NCBI GenBank assembly: GCA_025991245.1
Contig: BQMJ01000042.1
Location: 148,617 to 212,616 of the forward strand
Length of the DNA: 64,000 nucleotides
Direction: 5' to 3'
From: Galdieria partita
Lineage: Eukaryota; Rhodophyta; Bangiophyceae; Galdieriales; Galdieriaceae
The notes beneath the pieces were generated by a model. It did no database searches, was not told the DNA's origin, and saw only the letters and a program-made list of their open reading frames with translations. Shown piece by piece: positions 33,023 through 45,076 of this stretch. Each line of letters opens with the position of its first letter. Within the stretch, counting starts at the first letter, position 1. Both the position numbers and the translations under genes were made by a program.

Positions 33023-34800
33023 CTACATCAAATGTGAGTAGAGAAAACATGAAACCTCTACTTTGCTGAGACTCTTGACATCCTGAACAAAACTATCACA
33101 ATATCGTGGTCTTTGATTCCAATCTTGTTTCAATCTTGAAAGGTGACATCTTTTCAAACAGATACAGGAAAACGAGGAAGCTTTGAAATATATGGAATCG
33201 ATTCTCACCAAATCCCATCTCATGAAGAAGAAAAGTATTACAATCAAATGAAGAACTCATACAACTTGATGCACCAATGTTTTCTTCGCCAGTCATATCT
33301 TCCACTTGCATAATATTGGCATTCATAATTGGATTCATTCTCTCTACTACTACTGATTGGCTACGAGCAGATAAACTTGATTGGTTAGCTCTAAAGGTTT
33401 TCTCTTCACTCTCCCATGTTTCAAAAATAATGTGCCACTATTTTGTAAACTGATAATTGAAATGTGATCGACTAGCTTCAGAGAGATGGCTTTTGGAGAC
33501 AATAACCAGTTGAAAATGAAACACTTTTATGGAGACCAGAAATATTGTCATTCGTCAAGTAGCTTTTGTTTTGAATCATATTGTTGTCATCATCAGAAAA
33601 TGGTATAGAATGCCTTCGGCATGGATCCAAACCACCAAAAGTTGAATAGATGCAAAACAACTATCATGCAAAACCTTGACAATTCCCTCGAAAGACTTGT
33701 CAGTTTCTTTATCAATTCATCATCGTGGTAATTCAGTGTGCCAATAAAATTGAAATAAAAACCAACAACATAACATGTTTGTCCATTTGGAAATACCGCG
33801 TAGTCAGCAGGTCCAGTAAAAGAACTATCTTTCGGAATAAAAATGTCACAATGTTGCAAATTCTCGATAATAATATGCAAGTGAATCAGAGAATTCTCTC
33901 AAGTTTGGTGTATAAGTTACTGTTGATTCCATTTAATATGAAACATTCTCTTATAAAAGAACCTTTAACAATTACCAGGACAACAGGATTCGCAACAATC
34001 GAAGAATTGGAACACAGAGCTATTAATAATCCATAAATATAAATTCAAATAAGACCCCATTTGTTGTCGGGATATTAGGAATATCACTGCAATTAGATAA
34101 AGGCAACAGTTCAGCAACCTCATTGAAAAACTCGGAATTGGTATGAGCTCTCACAGCAACCAGTCTTGAGTCTACCAGTGGAACTATTGATCTCTCCTTC
34201 TTCATATTCAGCCTAAAACCCAAACGATGCGAGTAAATCCATTAAATGACACTCAACTTCAACGACATCACCACTTTCAAACACAGTTTGTAGCAAATAG
34301 TTCAAAAAAAACCATTCGATAATGAAATCGACAATCTCTTGAATAATATAGTCCCAGTGAGTTTTCTCAAATCATCAAAAACATTATCCAGAAAGCTTCG
34401 CTATTTTCTGCAATAATCGTCTCGATTCTTCGTTTACGTACTACATCTAACAAAGCCATCAGTGTGTTTTCTAAAATCAATGGAATTTCTCCAGTCTTCC
34501 TTTTCGACAATTCTACAAAGAGATCTTGCAACTCATCTGAGGGTAATAACCAGTCCTTCAGTACTTTATCCATTTACAATATCATTGAGGTTCAGGGGAT
34601 TCAATCACAAAATATGGCGGATCCAAACATATGAGGCTCGAATGGGATCGTCAAACGGTAATAGGTACTGCTTGATTGACCCTTAAGTTGCTTTCGGTTA
34701 TTGTGAAGTTCGTAAAGTTCTTCTGCAACGAGGTACGCATCCTCTTCAAGACCTACAACAACAGGCTCGAACGTGTCACGAGGAACCCACTGATCACCGA
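33023..34800 (-). pseudogene. Decayed NTPase/nuclease-family relic
   Basis: Broken minus-strand frames in the correct order for one former gene. At 34601-34800 is a family A N-terminus (FGDQWVPRDTFEPVVV.., ending PFEPHMFGS with the P-loop GKT lost). Middle fragments lie at 34367-34573 and 34023-34223. A nuclease-core-like piece is at 33593-33880 (IFIPKDSSFTGPADYAVF). A family B-type linker (MNANIMQVEDMTGEENIG) with the start of a tail is at 33096-33338. Frames change several times and stops are frequent. Either one hybrid gene or two abutting relics; not functional as written. Confidence 0.65.
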
Positions 34801-35756
34801 ATATTATCGTCGTCAAAAGGAAATCGATAATATGCGTCAAAGAAAATTCCGAAGGACACTTAGTTCCATACTTGTGCGTCGGATGTTGTACTTTCTATTG
34901 CTGAATTCAAAGAAGAGTGTCTTTGAAATATGAGCAGAAACTTGTGATGTGTCTTCGTTCGTCCAGATACCTTTCCAGCTATTGTATTCAACAGTTATTA
35001 GAGCTTTCAGAAAGAGATATATCTCTATCAAGAACGACTCTTGTGTTCATAGTAGATATGCGAGATCAAAGACACCTCAGAGCATAGTATTTGGAGACAT
35101 TTGTGTTTGGTCCTTGCAAAGCGGTACTTTTCTCTGCAATTGTACTTTACTACTTTGACTCCTGTGTGTGTCTCTCTCTTGGAAGGTACCAGGTTTCAAA
35201 GACCTCGTTTATAGCGCTTTAAGTTTTCACAAATAATCTTGTACAAGTATCTTGAACTATCTAGATAAAGAGATGTTATTCAAGCCCACTCAAGGAAAAA
35301 GGTCCCAATCGGAATAGTTTCTACTGCAGCTTGATCTCTTTGTCACTTTTTTTACAACCGTTATAGACAATAGACACTTGGTTTATGCTGTTTTTGTCAA
35401 TTTCAGTTGGTCAAAGTAACTGTTCTTTTCTATAAAGGGCAGCACAACAGAGACCAAAGGGCTTGAGAGATATCGTCACGAGAACCATTTCCGTCAAAAA
35501 AAAGAGAATATTGCATAGTTCAAATAGCGAATACCATATGTGAAATACTTTCAGAGAAAGAGATACAAATGTTTAAACAAATGAAATTGTGTCTTCCAAG
35601 TCATTCTCCTGTATGATACACTACAAGATGTTGAGTATTATATAAGAAGTGAACAACTGACAGCTTTGTCATATCCTCCACATGCATTCAACTCTATAAA
35701 GATCATAAAGTGTGACAGAGAAAATCAAAAGTAAGCGAAACTTGGATATAAGAATC
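34801..35756. other. Gene-free spacer
   Basis: About 950 bp between two family relics. Several 60-90 codon frames occur without ATG or family similarity. Nothing supported. Confidence 0.4.
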
Positions 35757-37329
35757 TCAGGTACTTTGCCTATCTTTTATATAAGTTCTCATACCAGCAA
35801 CAACTTTGACTCGTAACAAGGAATCATCAATACCCATCTGCTCTAATATGTTCGAGTCTATGACTCCCATGTCTCGCTCCGAAAACTTGCATAGACATTC
35901 GTAACATTGAGTTGATTCTTCCTCAGTTAAATGACAATATACTTTCAAAAAGTTCATCCAGTCAAAAGGAACTTGCACTGAGCTCGTAGCAGCAACAGTT
36001 GACTCTCCTCTCGAACCTTCCATTTGCATCACATTCATATCCATCCTTGGACGAGTATTTCTTCTTTCCATCCTTCCACTATTCCTTTCAGTTTCTTCAA
36101 GTGGAATACGCCTTAACAAATCTACAAACGAATTGCTCAACAAATCAGAAAGTGGTTTCAGTTGTTCCAACCATCCAGGATTGTCTGCAAACACTCTTTC
36201 AAGTTCTTCGCTAGCCTTGCGACCTAAAAAGGTTCGCAAAGATGTTGTTGAACATACTACAACTTGACAATGAGGAGGTATCCTCAACCACTCTTGTCGT
36301 ATATTCTGTGGTTGTATCTCAGAGTTGATAGAACTGTAAACAATATTATTATTATTGTCTTCATAATAAACTCCACTATTCAATATCCAATTCTGATTAT
36401 CACGAAATTGTCCGGAAACTTCGTCAGTATACTTGTTGCTTACAATCAACTGAATGGCTGTTAAATTATTCTGTTCCAATTCAAGCTGTGACGCCACTGG
36501 ATGTAAAAATTTAGCAACTTCTGACTTAATCATTGAGCGACCAACACCAGAACTTGACAATTGAAAACATTTCAATGCAATGCCTATCAAATATACTCTC
36601 TTCTTGGTGGTTTCAGTCTCCATAGGTGTTTGCTCTGAAGAAGATTCACCTTGAATAGCAAGGAAAGAATTGTCTTTCATATCTGTGACTCGAATAAGAA
36701 CATCAGGTCCATTGGAATTTTGTCGAATAGGAATAAATATTCTATCTTTTGATAAATACTTTTCAAAAAATGGTTTCCAAGCAGTGACATGGTAAGTTGC
36801 TTCGTTAGCACTATGGATTCTACTCACTGTCGAACTAAATGCTGGAACATAATTGGGAATAGGATCCACTTTTAAGCTGCCAATGGTTTGAGTAGAATCT
36901 ATTGATATATGTGCGACAAAACTATGTCGAAATATACTCAATTCTCCTAGTTTGGAACAGAAACACCATCGAACATAAAGAGTAAATATAGTCGCAAATT
37001 TGACACTACCACCTATCGACGAAAACGAAATTCAAATAAAACGAATAGGAGTGAATTTTCGATAGTAACTTTTGATGTCCTTCAAAATAGTCTTTCTACA
37101 GACCAACTTGAACAATGTTTCTTCAGCTTGGCTAAGAATTGTTTGTACGTCTTTGTCTTGTTCATTGCTCGAACAGTTCAGATAACAGAAGCCAAAATGT
37201 TTCGCAATGTCCAAAACATTATTTAGAATGACTCAAAAGTATCAAACGGAGTATCTCTCATTGGAATACAAAATTCTAAAATAATGACAAAAAGCATAGA
37301 AGAAACAGAAATCCTTGATTCTGTTATCA

Positions 37330-37373
<44 letters not shown>

Positions 37374-38330
37374 ACTGCCAGATAACGACTTGGAATCATT
37401 TTCTCCATTTTCCTTTCTTATTTCATCCTCTGAAAGATTACAAAAACTATTCCAACTTTCACATCTATCAATCAATAATATACTAACGAACACAATTGCA
37501 TCCACTTGTTTGAAGAACCAATGGTGTCCTTTACAATGACTAGGAAAAGTACTTTTAAAACTGACTAGTTATTGTGCTCCATATTTGGTATCAAAGACTT
37601 TACAGTTTCTTCAGAAAAAGACCCCAAACGAAGAACATTGAATATTATTCGAGAAAGGCGTAGCATCTTCTTGTCTACTAGTTGTCGAGTCCGACCTCCC
37701 TGCAGAAATAAAAAGTGCAAAAGACACAGCTAAAAAGTTCACTAAAACTCCTAAAAAGGAACGATAAACATTAAACATTCTAATGACTGTGTCAGGCTTT
37801 ATCCAATCTCGAAACATCGAAAACTTTCTCAGTTTTAATGTTCCAAATTTCGTCAATAAACAAATACAAATAACGTTTCTTTAGGACATTTAATATATTT
37901 GAAGCCATTCTTCTGGACAATCAAAGTAAAAACTTGAGGAAATCAGGGCCAATTGGAAATCTACCAAGTGCTTCATTGCCCATCCATTCTAAGAGTGTAG
38001 TCTGAAAGCGAGTCCCGTGAGGAACTTGGAGAGAATTGAACACTATATATAAAGTCTCGTTGAGTAGAGCATCTAGAGAAATTTTCCTATTTTCTCTCCT
38101 ATTCCAATCTCAGACAGGCCAACTCATTTTCAAAAGTTGCAAACGTTTGGAGGTGTTGGCCAATCGTGCTTTCCACTCCCACGCATTCGGAATGCGTAAG
38201 GCAAAGTTGGTTATTCCACACTTGAGAAACCTTTCATGTCTCACAAACTTAAAAAGCATTCAGATCCTACAACTTGCGGACTCTCAGTTGACAAGGGAAT
38301 ATTTGATCCTTCTAGTATGAATGCATTTCA
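35757..38330 (-). pseudogene. Family B copy B2: decayed N-half, well-kept C-half
   Basis: Second copy of the 908-aa family B gene at 46556. The C-terminal 394 codons (36941-35757) are open: the nuclease-like core has PD in GPDVLIRVTD and K in LIGIALKCF, and by eye shows about 34 differences over roughly 300 residues from B1. The tail is a different SAM-like domain (SNILEQMGIDDSLLR). Upstream of about 37000 the copy is wrecked: fragments at 37032-37214 (HFGFCYLNCSSNEQD), 37242-37505 and 37611-37856 (SAGRSDSTTSRQEDATPF) are only about 50% similar, frames shift, and a GA microsatellite interrupts it. No intact P-loop is seen. Confidence 0.8.
37333..37371. repeat. (GA)n microsatellite
   Basis: About 19 GA dinucleotides inside the decayed half of B2. 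It gives the artificial SLSLSL frames on the minus strand and EREREREs on the plus strand. Confidence 0.97.
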
Positions 38331-38523
38331 ATCTTTCAATATTGCTATCCATGCCCAAACACAGAAAATGTTTTGTGACGATTATCCTCCATAAAAGACA
38401 ATCTAATGTTCTATTTGAGTCTATTCTGAATACTTTTTGTGCTAACAAACGAAAGCAACCCACTGAGCACAACACAAACGAATTCACTGCTCATTCTTTT
38501 ACAAATTTTATTTTGGGGCGGCG

Positions 38524-40629
38524 ATGACGTCTTCAGGTGAAAAGTGGGTTACCGACGACACGTTCAAGCCTATTGTGGTAGACCGCGAAAGTGACGTGTT
38601 GTTTGTGACAAGAAACCTGTTTCAGCTTCATAAAAAACGAAGACAGCTGAGGGCTGAGACAACTGACCTCAATTACAGGTTGTCCGTCCCATTTGCGCCC
38701 CACTTATTTGGCTCCGGCAAAACGACGTTTTGCCGAAGCTATTTGGAGTTGGTGCAGAGGTTTCGTGAAACTTCCCTGTCGTCTTTTGCTTTAGACGGTT
38801 CCAGGAAAGAGTTTTTGGACAAGTTACGTGAAGCAGTTTTGCTTTATGTGGATTTGACAGAGCTCAAACCCACTGAACCTAAAGAAAAAAGTCTGGAGTG
38901 GGCTGTCTACTACTTGATAATCAAGACTGCCTGCTTTCAAGTTGGCAGTCCATTGATGCGAAAGACGCAAGCCTACGAGACTGTGGAAATGGAAGCCTTG
39001 AACCTAGTCACACTTTTACGAGACATATTAAACATGCGTTCTGATCAGTTTCTTCTTGTTGCTTTTGATGAAGTTGGTGTGTTGGATACAAGAGGACAAT
39101 ATTTTGATCTAGAAGTGAATGACGAGGGTAGAGTTCGTCCATACAACGACTTTTTTGGTATTGTTCGGGGACTCTGTAAACAAGACAATGTATTCTTTAT
39201 TGTTGTTGGGAAAAGCAAGGGTTTAAGTATTAAGAATTATACAGCTTCAGTATCAAAGGTGTTATTACATTTTATTTCGCTATCACCGTTAAACTCGTCC
39301 AGTATCGTTGAATTCCTTGAAAAAAGTCATCTCGAAGAACAGACTCAATTTCGAGTTTGTGATATTCTATGTAGTCCTTCTTTTTCAGTAAATGAATTGG
39401 CAGAGGCACTATTGGAGTATACCGGTGGAGTTCCTGGTTTGCTTACTCGTGCAGTGAATATGCTTTTGAATTATGTACAAACAAGAGGACAGCCTTTTGG
39501 GTCGAAAGATGAATGTTTATCATGCATGAAGGAGGATGGTTTTAGAACAGTTTGCTCTGATCCCTTTGTAACACGTATATCAACTTTGGATGAGGATACA
39601 AGAAGTTTGCTTGATATGCTACTAATGATGGCACTATATCGTATACCTTTCAACGTAAACGACAGATTGAATTCGGGGTCTTATTTATTTGATGCTGTTA
39701 CTGAAATGGGACTCTATCGACATCCTATTGATATTAATACTTTCCAAGTGCTGTTTCCAAAAGTATTTATTGGAATCTTTGAGGAGCTAACATCTCTGTC
39801 CTTGTTAGAAAGGATACTTTTAGGGTCACTTAATATAGAGCCAGTTGATTGTTTCTTTGCTTCCAAATGTCGAGTATTTGAAGGAATTGTTGCTATGCGA
39901 CTTGTTTGGATACTTTCGTCCAAAGTACGAAATGAGTTTAGGGAGTTGTTAGGTAGATTATCTGCCATATGGAAAGAAATGAAACTTCCTATCCATGGAC
40001 CTTCACCTCTTCATTACATGATGTCGGTTAGTCGTGGTGAAGCAAGAAGTGAATCAAACAAGGAACGGAAAACTTATGCAAGTAATGAATGGAACGAGAT
40101 TATTCACGGAGCACTTTGTTTTGACAAAGTCTATATTCCAAAGGAAGCGAATTCTTATAGTCCTGATATTATGTTCAAATTACAATCTCCCGTTAAACTC
40201 AAATTTCTTATGGTGGGAGTAGCTTGTAAAGGTCGTTGGAAATCGGAAGGAATCGGCTGGTCAGATATTATTGAAGAAGCTAAGAAATTTCTTAAACCTG
40301 TTTACGATCAAGTTTTATCCCAAGCATTGGAATTTTATCATTGTATGCTTATTATAGTCAGTACAAAATTAGCACTCAATGTTGCAAGCGAGTTGGGTAA
40401 TCAGAGTCGATGTTATACGAGTGGAATGCGTATTGGAGGGAATTCTTTTACAATTCCTCCTAATTGTGAACTTGTTATTCTTTGTGAAAGCGATGTAGAA
40501 ATGCTCATTGACAGAGAAATATTGAATGGACTAGAAAGAGCATTCTCTACGAGTGATCGACCTGTTTTGAAAAACTTTGGTCTCGGTCTAGTTCAAAGAG
40601 TACGTCACAGTTTCATGAGTTGGCAATAA
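38524..40629 (+). CDS. Family A1: P-loop NTPase with C-terminal PD-(D/E)XK-like domain
   Basis: Intact single-exon gene, 701 aa. The N-terminal segment PFAPHLFGSGKTTFC holds the P-loop (GSGKT, residues 63-67). Walker B is FLLVAFDEVGVLD (D182/E183), followed by FFIVVGKS and a TGGVPGLL motif near residue 300, a feature of STAND-like and Crinkler/RHS-type NTPases. The C-terminal third looks like a restriction-endonuclease fold: CRVFEGIVA (helix Glu), SPDIMF (P547-D548) and GVACKGRW (K569), but the residue two before Lys is Ala instead of Glu/Gln. No signal peptide. Biochemical role unknown; resemblance to eukaryotic Crinkler-type effector architecture is inferred. Divergent from B2, convergent with A2. 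Confidence 0.8.
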   Translation: MTSSGEKWVTDDTFKPIVVDRESDVLFVTRNLFQLHKKRRQLRAETTDLNYRLSVPFAPHLFGSGKTTFCRSYLELVQRFRETSLSSFALDGSRKEFLDKLREAVLLYVDLTELKPTEPKEKSLEWAVYYLIIKTACFQVGSPLMRKTQAYETVEMEALNLVTLLRDILNMRSDQFLLVAFDEVGVLDTRGQYFDLEVNDEGRVRPYNDFFGIVRGLCKQDNVFFIVVGKSKGLSIKNYTASVSKVLLHFISLSPLNSSSIVEFLEKSHLEEQTQFRVCDILCSPSFSVNELAEALLEYTGGVPGLLTRAVNMLLNYVQTRGQPFGSKDECLSCMKEDGFRTVCSDPFVTRISTLDEDTRSLLDMLLMMALYRIPFNVNDRLNSGSYLFDAVTEMGLYRHPIDINTFQVLFPKVFIGIFEELTSLSLLERILLGSLNIEPVDCFFASKCRVFEGIVAMRLVWILSSKVRNEFRELLGRLSAIWKEMKLPIHGPSPLHYMMSVSRGEARSESNKERKTYASNEWNEIIHGALCFDKVYIPKEANSYSPDIMFKLQSPVKLKFLMVGVACKGRWKSEGIGWSDIIEEAKKFLKPVYDQVLSQALEFYHCMLIIVSTKLALNVASELGNQSRCYTSGMRIGGNSFTIPPNCELVILCESDVEMLIDREILNGLERAFSTSDRPVLKNFGLGLVQRVRHSFMSWQ

Positions 40630-41401
40630 AGTTTGAATTCTTACATTCAATCACTCATTCGGTTGTTTTTATGACAAACTGTAAACCAAATATGTTTGAA
40701 AACTTTTTTTAAAATGTACTCATTGTATTCCATACTTGGATGATGATTGCTGTTGAACAGTGTCAAAAGTTCACAAGTTGTAAAATTGCTTGCATCTCTT
40801 TTTGGTTTTTGATGGAGTCTTCAGGTACATATTTTTAAAATGAACTGATTGTCTACTCCAGTATCACTAGAGGAATACCTTATTCCTGTTGGAATAATGT
40901 TGACTCGATGTTTCCAGTAAGTATAATACCAGCGACTATATTGTATTCACTTTTGAAACTCAGTTTTACTGGTGTCCAGCTCATGTAACGAACAAGACGA
41001 CCTAGTTGACAACTCGAGAATTAACTTGTTGTCACTTTCTGAGTTTTCCTTGATTGGACTCTTAAAACCACGAAGAACATGTTGGAAGTGAGATATAGTT
41101 GAATCCAATCTTGAAGACATTCTATGAAATGGTAAACAGAAAAACAAAGAGAGCTTCGTTCTTTCTCATTAACCACAAAGACATTGAATTTGTAACAGTA
41201 GATAACGAGTTTATATGTAAACAGTAATGAAATTGTACAGTTGCACTGCTAAACTCGTTTCAGAATTATTCGACGAAATACGATAAAATAGTACAAAAAT
41301 AATGGAAAATTGACTTTCTTTACAAAAAAAAAATTGAACTTTTCGAATAATTCTCTCATAAACAAACCAATATGGATAAAAACAGAAATAAGATGCTATT
41401 T
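40630..41401. other. Spacer between convergent A1 and A2
   Basis: About 770 bp of AT-rich sequence. A 66-codon minus frame (40947-41147) has no visible family similarity. Probably 3' UTRs and spacer. Confidence 0.4.
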
Positions 41402-43509
41402 CTAAATATTTTTGGAAAGAGATAAAACCATTTCTTGCACTGTTGAAATTCCAATACTTCTCGAATGTGGATTATCCGTAGACTTGAAAGCACTCCTTAA
41501 ACTCGACAAAATATCTTTACCAATAAAGTTTTCTACATCTGATTCAGAAAGAATGATCAATTCACAATTAAGAGGAATCGTGAAAACTCCTGCTACTCTA
41601 TCGCCACAGGAATAACAATGACTAGAATGATTCAAGTCAGTTGCTACACTAGTCGATAGCTTAGTACTCATGATGACCAACATGCAATGCAATGTAGGAT
41701 GAACAGTCAAGACTTGATCATGAACTGGTTGCAAAAACTTGCAAGCTTCATCCACTATTTCATTCCATCTAATACCATTTGAACTCCATCGTCCTTTACA
41801 AGCAATACCCACAATCAAATTCTGTCCGCTCGTTCTTCCATGCAACTTGAATAATATATCTGGACTACGAGATGTTGGCTCAAATGGAATATATATCTTT
41901 TCGAATTCTAACATTTCTTCCACAATTTCTTTCCAGTCATTGATACCGAATGTCGTTCTCTCTACTTCTGATGTAGATCTAGTATAATGTATAGATTTCA
42001 TATAGTAAGCAGTAGATTCAGAGGAAAACTTTACATTCATCTCTTTCCAAACAGGAGACAACTGACCAAGAGTAGAAAACATCAAACTGTCTGTCGGGTG
42101 ATAACAAAAATGTAAATAAAACATTGTGGCAACGAGACCTTCGAAAACTCGACATTTTGATTCATAAAAGAATTCCACAGGCTGTGACTTGAGGGTTTGT
42201 AATAGTAACCATTCCAACCTATCATTCTTTACACTTTGCTCAATATATCCAATCAGTAACTTGGGAATCAACACTTCATAGCGTTCTTGATGGTTTTCAT
42301 ATACAATCAACCGACGATAAAAGCACATATCTGTTACTAGATCAAACAGAAATACAGCACAAGTAGAGCTAAGGTGTACAAGCTCATCCAACTCAAACCG
42401 AATATGATATAATGCCAACAAAGTAAGCATTTTTAACAAACGATGACGCGTCTCGCTAAGACTACTCAAACGAGGCAACAATGGATCAACACAATAATTT
42501 GTTGCTATGGAATCATTCATTATCATCCAAAAGCTTTCTTTAGATAATAACAAGTGGTCTTGTGATAATTTACAATGCAAAAGGTAGTTGATTGCTTTCA
42601 CAAGTAAACCAGGAACACCACCAGTAAGTTCTAGTAACAATTCTGCAAGTTTACTGGTTGAAAAGTGTTGATGACAAAGGATTTGTGAAACTTTAGGACT
42701 CCCAGTAAACATAAAAGAAGAACTTTTCTCCAAATGTTCAATGATGCTATCCTTTTCAAGTGGTGAAAGAGGAATAAACGTCAACTCAACCCTGGATACT
42801 GAAATTACGTTATTATGTATACTTAAGCCTTCACTTTTTCCAACAACAATAAAGAATACATTGTCCTCTAGACAAAGTTCCCAAAGAATACCAAAAAAGT
42901 CGTTGTAAGGACGAACTCTACCGTCATTCACTTCTAGATCAAAATATTGTCCTCTTGTATCCAACACACCAACTTCATCAAAAGCAACAAGAAGAAACTG
43001 ATCAGAAGAAATACCCAAATCTTCCGCAGCTCAGGAAGTAAAAATTGTGGATAGATAGAAATCTGTTTGTAGGCGTCTTCAGGTTTCATAAACGACATAC
43101 CGACCTGAATACAAGCCGATTGATATAATAAGTAGTAGACAGCCCACTTCAGACTTTTTTCTTTCGGGTCAGTGGGTTTGAGCTCTGTCAAATCCACATA
43201 AAGTAAAACTGCTTCATGTAACTTGTCCAAAAAGGATCTCCTGCGGTCTTTTTCATAATCACTTATGGTCTCAGGTCCTATTAGTGCTCTTTCACCCATG
43301 TTCTTCACGAGTTCTAAATAACTTTTTACGAAACGTGTCTTTCCGCTTCCAAAGAGATGTGGGGCGAAAGGCATAACTGGTTTAAAAGAACGATCGAGTT
43401 CCCGGCGAACCTGCAACCCGTACAACTGTCCAGTTGTTAAAACCACGTCTTTCTCTCTATCTACTACAACACTGTCATACATATCTCGTCGTTGGAAAAC
43501 ACTCGACAT
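41402..43509 (-). pseudogene. Family A2: NTPase/nuclease-like gene with one frameshift
   Basis: Paralogue of A1 on the other strand. Two overlapping frames, 43509-42934 and 43018-41402, together cover the full family length of about 700 codons. The P-loop (PFAPHLFGSGKTRF), Walker B (FLLVAFDEVGVLD), TGGVPGLL, helix Glu (CRVFEGLVA), SPDILF and GIACKGRW are all present. The frames meet at about 43020, between PELRK and GISSDQ; compared with A1 one base appears to be missing there. An intron cannot explain it without deleting conserved residues. It is either a very young pseudogene or a base error in the assembly. Described as found; not joined here. Confidence 0.75.
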
Positions 43510-44084
43510 AGTGGACGAGGTGTTGAAAATGAGTCAGAAAAATGCCAACGCGAATTTTCCCGACGACGACGAAAATAGCTTTTCTTCTTCACAGCTATTT
43601 CTATAGAACGAACTTCTTTCTTATTTATATTCTCAAACAATGATGGAACATATTTCATATTGAAATGTAAATTTGAAAAAAAAAAGCATTGCCTAGTTTT
43701 TTGTTATACACTGAGCATTATAACTTCTACCCCATTCATCACAATGGTAGTTTCAGTTTGAAGGTTCCTTTTCTTCATAAGCTCTAGAATGGAAAGAGTA
43801 TATATGCTATAAAAACAGGAAGAAAGGAAAAGTTCTTCTAAATCTATTTCTTAGAAAATTGGATTGTAATTCATTCTCCCAAAAACACTCCTTATCCACA
43901 ACGCAACAATACTTCAAACGTTAAATGTCATTCACTACTCGATTTCTGTTGTTTTGTTAGATGTGGTGTCGTCATACATTTGTAGCTGATGTAAACAGTT
44001 TGATTGTTCTCGTAAACATTAGGAAACTTTTCTTTAGGGTGTCAAGGGAACAAGATAGTGCGACAAGTGGAACATAGCTAACTT

Positions 44085-44290
44085 TCAACTTTAGCTTGTT
44101 TCACTACTTGTGCAAGTAATTTGGAAGTATATTTTGAAAATATCTCATTCAGTTGTTGCTTTTTCTCTATTCTTGCAATATATGACTGCTTTACTAGAGC
44201 AGACAAGATTGGAAGAAACACTTGACAACTCAATTGGTTTCTCTACTATTCAAGTGCTCTTAGTTTTTCCAGAATTGTCAGTGTTTGAGT
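44085..44290 (+). repeat. Dispersed repeat pair with 51280-51470
   Basis: The stretch with TATCTCATTCAGTTGTTGCT, then ACTAGAGCAGACAAGATTGG and TTGACAACTCAATTGG, matches in order, with mismatches, 51325-51450 (TATCTCATTGAGTTGTTGTT, GTTAGAGCAAAAAGATT, GTACAACTCATTTGGGC). Direct orientation. Confidence 0.55.
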
Positions 44291-44459
44291 GTTGGTATTT
44301 GGAGAGTAGCTTTTTTGAAATTTTCCAGACTTTCTCAGTTGTGTATAGCGAGTAATGGAAATTAGAGTATATATTTGCCAAGATCAATTCAACGGAACGT
44401 TGTCTCCACAGGTACTTGTCATGTGAGTCCCAATACGATGATGTCATTGAGAGTTTTCC

Positions 44460-44640
44460 TATACAGAACTGACAAAGTAGATAGAGTCAATAATTGATCC
44501 TCCATTTCTTTAAAATTCAATTGTACTCTATGGATTATGAAACACTTGGTCTGTACATAAGCTGAATTAGAAGCTGATTAGTTGTCTTTTATCAATATAC
44601 TTGCCTTCAAAGTGATAACTTATGTGTCGTTGTTCATAGG
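44460..44640 (-). repeat. Dispersed subtelomeric repeat, copy 3
   Basis: Similar to 53585-53735 in direct orientation (ACAAAGTAGATAGAGTCAAT, ACACTTGGTCTGTACATAAG, TTTTATCAATATACTTG) and so to the reverse complement of 32590-32745. More diverged than the other two copies. Confidence 0.6.
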
Positions 44641-45076
44641 TGCTTGGTTCTCTTTGTGATTGACAATTTCTCCTCCAACAGTTTCATTGACAAAGATTCG
44701 TTTATCTGACAGATTTCAAGAGTTTCTTAGATAGTTTCTGAATGAATGTTTGGCTGAAAAGCATGTCTCCAAGTTTGAAACAAGGTAATTCTATACAGCT
44801 GGCGATACCCAATAAAGACACTCTCCAAAGCTGCTTACTTGAAATTTAGGTTGTGTGTTGATTTTCATCCAACGCGCTAAAAATGACTTTGTTTAGGATA
44901 TATACATCTTCTATTATTGTAAACCAATCATCCATATCAGACTTTCTTCTTCCACAATGATTCATCATTGCCTTGCCAGTTAAGCAAATAAAATATTCAA
45001 AACATATCATTTGTCCTAGTCTTTGTCAATCTTAAAGCTCAAAACAACTCTGCTTCCATCAAAGGATAGTCAAGCA

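Larger units (their letters stand above)
43510..45076. other. Gene-free spacer with dispersed repeats
   Basis: Contains two repeat segments (44085-44290 and 44460-44640, listed separately) and no supported gene. The left edge is the A2 promoter side. Confidence 0.4.

Noticed and set aside
37223-37539. Frames with long SLSLSL or EREREREs runs
   Set aside because: They translate the GA microsatellite; not proteins.
42934-43018. Intron explaining the frame change in A2
   Set aside because: GT-AG choices of suitable phase would delete residues that align with A1; a one-base loss fits better.
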